From: an uncultured Lysobacterales bacterium
GTDB taxonomy: Bacteria > Pseudomonadota > Gammaproteobacteria > Xanthomonadales > SZUA-36
Assembly: GCA_937995275.1 (NCBI GenBank)
Contig: CALKKN010000113.1
Coordinates: 1-11,346, forward strand
Length of the DNA: 11,346 bases
Direction of reading: 5' to 3'
In this document: positions 7,330 through 11,346 of the stretch, piece after piece
Numbering within the stretch: the first letter of the stretch is position 1
How the letters are laid out: each line of letters opens with the position of its first letter
Translations under genes and position numbers: made by a program
The notes under the pieces: generated by a model
Database searches by the model: none
The model's input: only the letters and a program-made list of their open reading frames with translations
Told to the model about the DNA's origin: nothing

Positions 7330-8582
7330 TGGCTGCCGCCCCGTTGCTGATCCTGCTGGCCCTGCTGGGTACGCCGTTGTTCGCCATCATCGCCGCCAGC
7401 GCCATGCTCGGCTATCTGCGGGAAGGCATCGACCTGCAGGCCCTCGCGATCGAGTTTTACGGCATTGCCGAAATGCCGATTCTGCTGGCCATCCCACTGT
7501 TCACCTTCGCCGGCTACCTGCTGAGCGAGAGCGGCGCGCCGCGCCGGCTGGTGCGGCTGACCCAGGCCCTGCTGGGTTGGATGCCGGCCGGGCTGGCCAT
7601 TGTGTCGCTGGCCGCCTGCGCCTTTTTCACGGCCTTTACCGGGGCTTCGGGCGTGACCATCATCGCGCTCGGGGCTTTGTTGTTTCCCGCCCTGCAGCAA
7701 GCGGGCTACCCTGAAAAATTCAACCTCGGGCTGGTCACCTCCGCGGGCAGCCTCGGCTTGTTGTTCGCGCCGTCGCTGCCGCTGATCCTGTACGGCATTG
7801 TGGCCGAAATCTCGGTCGAGGACCTGTTTCTCGCCGGCCTGCTGCCCGGATTCCTGATGCTGGTGATCCTGTCCGGCTACAGCGTCTGGAAGAACCGCGC
7901 GCTGCGCGAGCCGCTGGCGAATTTTTCCTGGCGTGAGGTCGGCGCGGAGGTGCGCGAGGCCGCCTGGGAGATACCGCTGCCGGTGGTCGTGCTGGGCGGT
8001 ATTTACAGCGGGTATTTCGCGATCTCCGAGGCCGCGGCGGTGACCGCCCTCTACGTGCTCATCGTCGACGTGGCCATCCTGCGCGAGATTCCACTGCGCA
8101 AGCTGCCGGAAGTCATGCGGGAATCGATGGTGCTGGTGGGGGGCATCCTCGTCATCCTGGGCATGTCGCTGGCGTCCACGAACTACATGATCGATGCCGG
8201 CGTTCCGCAACAGCTGCTCGAATTCGTCAGTGGCCTGGTCCGCGGCGAAATGACCTTCCTGCTGCTGTTGCTGCTCTTCCTGCTCGCGCTGGGTGCGATC
8301 CTGGACATCTTCTCCGCCATCGTCCTGGTCGTGCCGCTGATCCTGCCGGTGGCGCTGCAGTACGGAATGGACCCCGTGCACCTGGGCATTGTCTTTCTGG
8401 CTACGATGCAACTGGGCTACATCACGCCGCCCGTGGGACTCAACCTGTTCATCGCCAGTTACCGTTTCGATCGCCCGGTCGTCGAGCTGTACGTCTCCAC
8501 GCTGCCGTTCTTTTTCTTTCTGTTGCTTTCGGTCGCGGTCATTGCCTTCTGGCCCGCGTTGTCCCTGGCCTTCCTGAATTGA
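7329..8582 (+). CDS. TRAP transporter large permease, DctM family
   Basis: A 417-residue polytopic inner-membrane protein, close to the usual 425-430 residues of DctM. It is the transport channel of the TRAP system, which imports substrate with a sodium (or proton) gradient rather than ATP. Landmarks are the re-entrant hairpin FTGASGVT at residues 103-110, the helix GSLGLLFAPSLPLILYG near 140-156, the long leucine-rich segment after GEMTF, and the conserved ending MQLGYITPPVGLNLF, where the TPPVG is close to invariant in the family. Its ATG overlaps the DctQ-type stop by one base, so the two are translated together. It is the last gene of the operon; no strong intrinsic terminator follows. 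Confidence 0.94.
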   Translation: MAAAPLLILLALLGTPLFAIIAASAMLGYLREGIDLQALAIEFYGIAEMPILLAIPLFTFAGYLLSESGAPRRLVRLTQALLGWMPAGLAIVSLAACAFFTAFTGASGVTIIALGALLFPALQQAGYPEKFNLGLVTSAGSLGLLFAPSLPLILYGIVAEISVEDLFLAGLLPGFLMLVILSGYSVWKNRALREPLANFSWREVGAEVREAAWEIPLPVVVLGGIYSGYFAISEAAAVTALYVLIVDVAILREIPLRKLPEVMRESMVLVGGILVILGMSLASTNYMIDAGVPQQLLEFVSGLVRGEMTFLLLLLLFLLALGAILDIFSAIVLVVPLILPVALQYGMDPVHLGIVFLATMQLGYITPPVGLNLFIASYRFDRPVVELYVSTLPFFFFLLLSVAVIAFWPALSLAFLN

Positions 8583-8616
8583 ATCCAAAAGGACCCCATT
8601 GAAGGGGCTGCTGGTT

Positions 8617-8622
8617 TATACT
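8617..8622 (+). promoter_or_regulatory. Possible -10 box for the DUF349 gene
   Basis: TATACT matches the sigma-70 -10 consensus at 5 of 6 positions. The nearest -35-like element, TTGAAG at 8599-8604, is only 12 bp away, too close for a standard promoter, and there is no extended -10 TG. Transcription from here would give a leader of about 115-120 bases before the ATG at 8747. Confidence 0.35.
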
Positions 8623-8658
8623 GTGACGCACGGCGGCGGCCTGCGCCAGAGGGGTGTC

Positions 8659-8706
8659 ATGCACGTTGCGTCGGCGCCCTCCGGGCGGCTCCCGCCGGGT
8701 GGATAA
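8659..8706 (+). CDS. Possible 15-codon leader ORF (speculative)
   Basis: ATG at 8659 reads MHVASAPSGRLPPGG and stops at TAA 8704-8706. It is preceded by a good Shine-Dalgarno, GAGGGG at 8649-8654, with a 4-base spacer, which is better than the site in front of the main gene. A GC-rich hairpin lies in its last third. It could be a leader peptide affecting translation or transcription of the DUF349 gene, or chance in GC-rich DNA. It resembles no known attenuator: there is no run of one amino acid. Confidence 0.2.
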   Translation: MHVASAPSGRLPPGG

Positions 8707-8746
8707 CCAGTACCCATAACAACTTTTCAGGCAGGTCAGGCATCCC

Positions 8747-11346
8747 ATGTCGTTGCTCGAACCGTTTTCGAAACCGCGCTGGCAGCACCGTAAGCCCGAG
8801 GTGCGCCTCGCTGCCATGGACGAAATCGATGACGAGGACGTGCTCATCGAGGTGCTGCAGACGGACGAAGATGACGCCGTGCGCTCGCTCGCGCTGGCGC
8901 GGATCCAGTCGGCCGAGACGCTGGAGCGTTTGATCGACGATACGCCGGACTGGTGCACGCCTGCACTGCAGGAACAGGCGCGCGCTCAGCGCCTGCGCCA
9001 GTTGGTGCCGACGGGCGCCGAACTGCCCGCGGACCTCGACGAGAGCGTCTTGCTGCGCATTGCGAACCTGGCGGTCGAACCTGCGCTGATGGAATCGGCG
9101 ATCCGGCGGATCGAAAACGTACAGACCCTGGCCGACCTGGCCAGCCATCATGCGCTGGCCCGCGCGCGCCTCGCCGCGGCGCAGTGCATTGAAGACATCG
9201 ATACGCTGCAGGAGTTGGCGCACCAGTCCCGCCACCGCGACAAGGCGGTGTTCCAGCACTGCCGCGAGAAGCTGGATGAGCACCTGGCGGTGCAGCGGGC
9301 CGCGGAGCAGCGCCGTCAGGACCTGGAGCATCTGGCCGAGGAGGCTGCCGCGCTTCGCAGCGCTGTCGATTCGCCCGATTACAGGGTTCGGTATCTGTCC
9401 CTGAAAACGCGTTGGGACGATCTCGCCGATTTTGCCGACCCGGATCAGCGGCCATTGATCCAGGGCGACCTGGACATCTGCGCCAGGCGCATCGAAGAGA
9501 AAGCGGCCGATGCCGCCGCGGAAGCCGAGCAGGAAGCCATCGTCGTCCAGGCTCGGGCGACCTTCGTCGAAGTGCTGTCGGAGCTCGAAACGCTGAGACC
9601 GGAAGTCCTCGCCCCGGAAGGGGCGCCGGCGGAACTGGAAACCCGCCTGAACGCTCTCGAGGAGCGCTGGGTCGCCGCCCTGCAGCACGCGCAGCCCGAG
9701 GCCGGCCGAACCGAGGCCTGCAAGGCGCTGCTGGGCCAGTGGCGGCCCCCCCTGGTCACCCTCAACCGGCTGACCGCGCGCCAGGCCGAGTTGGAGCGCC
9801 TCGCGGAGGCGATCGGGCATCTCGATCCGGCCGATTTCAAGGCCATCGAAAAGCTGCAGAAACAGGCCGGCAGGTTGGCGCAAGCCTTGCCCTGGCCGGC
9901 TGAGCTCGACACCGTCCGGCCGGAGGCACTGGGCAAACTGCAGGAGCAACAGGACATGCTCGAACAGCGCCTCGCTGCCCTGCAGAAGAAGGAGGTCAAA
10001 ACCAGGGAAAAGGTGGATGCCGCTTTCGAGGCTTTCCGCGAAGAACTCGCCACGAATCACTTCCGCAACGCCGACCGGGCGCTCAACAAGCTGCGCAATC
10101 TGCTCCGGCAACTGCCGCCGGCCCGCCAGGAGCACTATCAGCATGACCTGCAGCCATTGCTCGTACGTCTGCGTGAAATTCACGACTGGCAGGGGTTCGC
10201 CATCGAACCCAAGAAGCAGGAGTTGATCGCGCAGATGAAGGCGTTGGCGGGCAGTGACGGGGACGTGGATGAACTCGCCGCCCGGATCAAGGCGCTGCAG
10301 AAGGAATGGAAGGCGCTCGGGCCGCTCTCACCGCGCCGCGACCAGGCCTTGTGGGGAGAATTCAGCGCGGCGGCCGACGAAGCCTGGGCGCCGTGCAAAG
10401 AAGCATTCGGCCAGCGCGCCGAGGCGCGCAGGGAAAATTACCGGCAGCGCATGGCGATGGTCGCGCAACTGAGGGAGTACGAGCAGAAAATCGCCTGGCC
10501 CGACCTCGAGGACCCGGATCCGGACCTGCCCGCGCCGGACTGGAAGATGGTCCGCAAGACGCTGCAGACCGCGCGTAAGGCCATCAGCGAGGTCGCTCCC
10601 GTCGACCGCAAGCAGGAGCGAAAGAGCCATCGGGCCCTGGACAAGGTCTGCAACCGCATCTTTGCGCACCTGGAAAAGGAGTACAGTCGTAACGTTGCGG
10701 CCAAGGAGGCCCTTGTCGCCGAGGCACAGACTCTCGCAGAAATGGAGGACCTTCGGCAGGCGATTGACCGGGCCAAGGCCATCCAGCGGGAATGGAAAGA
10801 CGTCGGTGTGACGCCGGCGCGAGCCGACCGGGCTCTGTGGAAACGTCTGCGCAAGGCCTGTGATGCTGTGTTTGCGCGCCTCGGCGAGCAGCGTGAACAG
10901 CGCGACGCCGAACACCGCGCCCGCATCGAAGAGCGGCGCACCGCCGAGAAGGCCCGCGCCGAGCAGGCCGCCGCGCGCAAACGCCAGAAGCAGGAGCGCT
11001 GGCAGCGCCTTCTGGACCGCATGCAGGCCTGCGCCCTGAAGGCCGAGGACCCGGAACGGGCCACCGAACTCTGGGGAGAGGAAAGCAAACTCCCCAAGGG
11101 CATCGACGGCGAGGCGCTGGAGGCATTCTGGCAGGACGGGCCGGACGACGTGCAGGAGGACGCCTGCCGCGAAGCCTGCATCGCTCTGGAAGTTCTGAGC
11201 GAGCTCGAATCCCCGCCCGAGGACAAGGAGGCCCGCATGGCCTACCAGATGAAACGGCTGGTCGAAGGCATGGGCAGCGGGCAGGGCGACACGCGTGAGC
11301 GACTGCTGGAGGGCATCAACACATTCATCGCTATCCGCCCGTCGGC
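8747..11346 (+). CDS. HEAT-repeat/DUF349 domain protein, 3' end cut off by the window
   Basis: The frame is open from ATG 8747 through the right edge, giving 866 complete codons with no stop, so the C-terminus is missing. The N-terminus (about residues 1-105) has HEAT-like helix pairs, for example KPEVRLAAMDEIDDEDVLIE followed by DDAVRSLALARI. A long helical, charge-rich middle follows. Two clear DUF349 units lie at about residues 489-565 and 653-720, each with the family pattern of a Trp, a turn and LW: KEWKALGPLSPRRDQALW and REWKDVGVTPARADRALW. An earlier segment near residue 220 (KTRWDDLADFADPDQRPL) may be a decayed copy. A likely coiled coil rich in Arg, Glu and Ala (about 720-765) comes next. 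There is no signal peptide or membrane helix, so it is probably cytoplasmic. DUF349 proteins have no established biochemical role; HEAT repeats suggest protein or nucleic-acid binding. The Shine-Dalgarno is modest (AGGTCAGG, ending 6 bases before the ATG). Confidence 0.9.
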   Translation, partial: MSLLEPFSKPRWQHRKPEVRLAAMDEIDDEDVLIEVLQTDEDDAVRSLALARIQSAETLERLIDDTPDWCTPALQEQARAQRLRQLVPTGAELPADLDESVLLRIANLAVEPALMESAIRRIENVQTLADLASHHALARARLAAAQCIEDIDTLQELAHQSRHRDKAVFQHCREKLDEHLAVQRAAEQRRQDLEHLAEEAAALRSAVDSPDYRVRYLSLKTRWDDLADFADPDQRPLIQGDLDICARRIEEKAADAAAEAEQEAIVVQARATFVEVLSELETLRPEVLAPEGAPAELETRLNALEERWVAALQHAQPEAGRTEACKALLGQWRPPLVTLNRLTARQAELERLAEAIGHLDPADFKAIEKLQKQAGRLAQALPWPAELDTVRPEALGKLQEQQDMLEQRLAALQKKEVKTREKVDAAFEAFREELATNHFRNADRALNKLRNLLRQLPPARQEHYQHDLQPLLVRLREIHDWQGFAIEPKKQELIAQMKALAGSDGDVDELAARIKALQKEWKALGPLSPRRDQALWGEFSAAADEAWAPCKEAFGQRAEARRENYRQRMAMVAQLREYEQKIAWPDLEDPDPDLPAPDWKMVRKTLQTARKAISEVAPVDRKQERKSHRALDKVCNRIFAHLEKEYSRNVAAKEALVAEAQTLAEMEDLRQAIDRAKAIQREWKDVGVTPARADRALWKRLRKACDAVFARLGEQREQRDAEHRARIEERRTAEKARAEQAAARKRQKQERWQRLLDRMQACALKAEDPERATELWGEESKLPKGIDGEALEAFWQDGPDDVQEDACREACIALEVLSELESPPEDKEARMAYQMKRLVEGMGSGQGDTRERLLEGINTFIAIRPS

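Larger units (their letters stand above)
8583..8746 (+). other. Intergenic leader between the TRAP operon and the DUF349 gene
   Basis: These 164 bases contain a 4-bp stem (CCCC 8594-8597, GGGG 8604-8607) too weak to be called a terminator, a TATACT box, a possible short leader ORF and a GC-rich hairpin (GGCGG 8684-8688, CCGCC 8692-8696, 3-base loop) with no T-run. It probably contains the promoter of the downstream gene. Confidence 0.5.

Noticed and set aside
4932..8582. Twin-arginine translocation (Tat secretion) operon, suggested by the TatT/P/Q/M names
   Set aside because: The proteins are TRAP transporter components; there is no TatA, TatB or TatC homologue. The name overlap is only nomenclature.
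7269..8588. 439-residue open frame on the minus strand opposite the large permease gene
   Set aside because: The translation is dominated by Gln, Arg, Asp and His with no family resemblance, which is what the antisense of a leucine-rich membrane protein gene gives. The plus strand is a clear DctM.
8594..8607. Intrinsic terminator after the TRAP operon
   Set aside because: The stem is only four G-C pairs and there is no adjacent T-run on the plus strand.
8657..10183. 508-residue open frame on the minus strand opposite the DUF349 gene
   Set aside because: It is the antisense of a GC-rich gene with strong codon bias. The plus-strand frame has recognisable DUF349 repeats and stays open to the window edge.

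Overview
The window is about 11.3 kb of GC-rich, gene-dense bacterial DNA that looks like chromosome from a gammaproteobacterium. The signs are a DUF748 (AsmA-like) envelope protein, a large HEAT/DUF349 protein and a four-gene TRAP transporter with a TatT lipoprotein, a combination I associate with marine or halophilic Gammaproteobacteria. This is an inference from gene families; there is no rRNA or other phylogenetic marker. I see no tRNA, rRNA, insertion sequence, CRISPR array or phage gene. Essentially every base lies in or next to six protein genes, and no gene-free stretch exceeds 300 bases.

Layout: (1) 2-1792 (+), the 3' part of a duplicated aldehyde dehydrogenase, cut by the left window edge, with an active first domain and a degenerate second domain. 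(2) 1800-4754 (-), a 984-residue DUF748 protein that converges on the ALDH gene with only 7 bases between them. (3) 4755-4931, a 177-base divergent control region with an AT-rich island, a perfect TATAAT box and a 20-bp near-perfect palindrome just downstream of it. (4) 4932-8582 (+), a tight operon: TatT-type lipoprotein, DctP-type binding protein, DctQ-type small permease and DctM-type large permease. (5) 8583-8746, an intergenic leader with a TATACT box and a possible 15-codon leader ORF. (6) 8747 to the right edge (+), a large HEAT/DUF349 protein, cut at its C-terminus.

The best-defined system is the TRAP operon. Its order T-P-Q-M matches the tetratricopeptide-repeat-associated TRAP transporters (TPATs) first characterised for Treponema pallidum Tp0956/Tp0957. 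The periplasmic TatT-like lipoprotein is expected to dock onto the binding protein, which hands its ligand to the QM sodium-coupled permease. The binding protein lacks the arginine that clamps carboxylates in ordinary DctP/SiaP proteins and has a tryptophan there, so the substrate is probably not a simple carboxylate. With the DUF748 protein divergently transcribed from the same control region, a link to a hydrophobic or envelope-related ligand is possible but unproven.

I found no clearly new defence, mobile or RNA system. The items most worth following are the candidate operator in front of the TPAT operon, the Arg-to-Trp pocket change, the duplicated ALDH architecture and the leader in front of the DUF349 gene.
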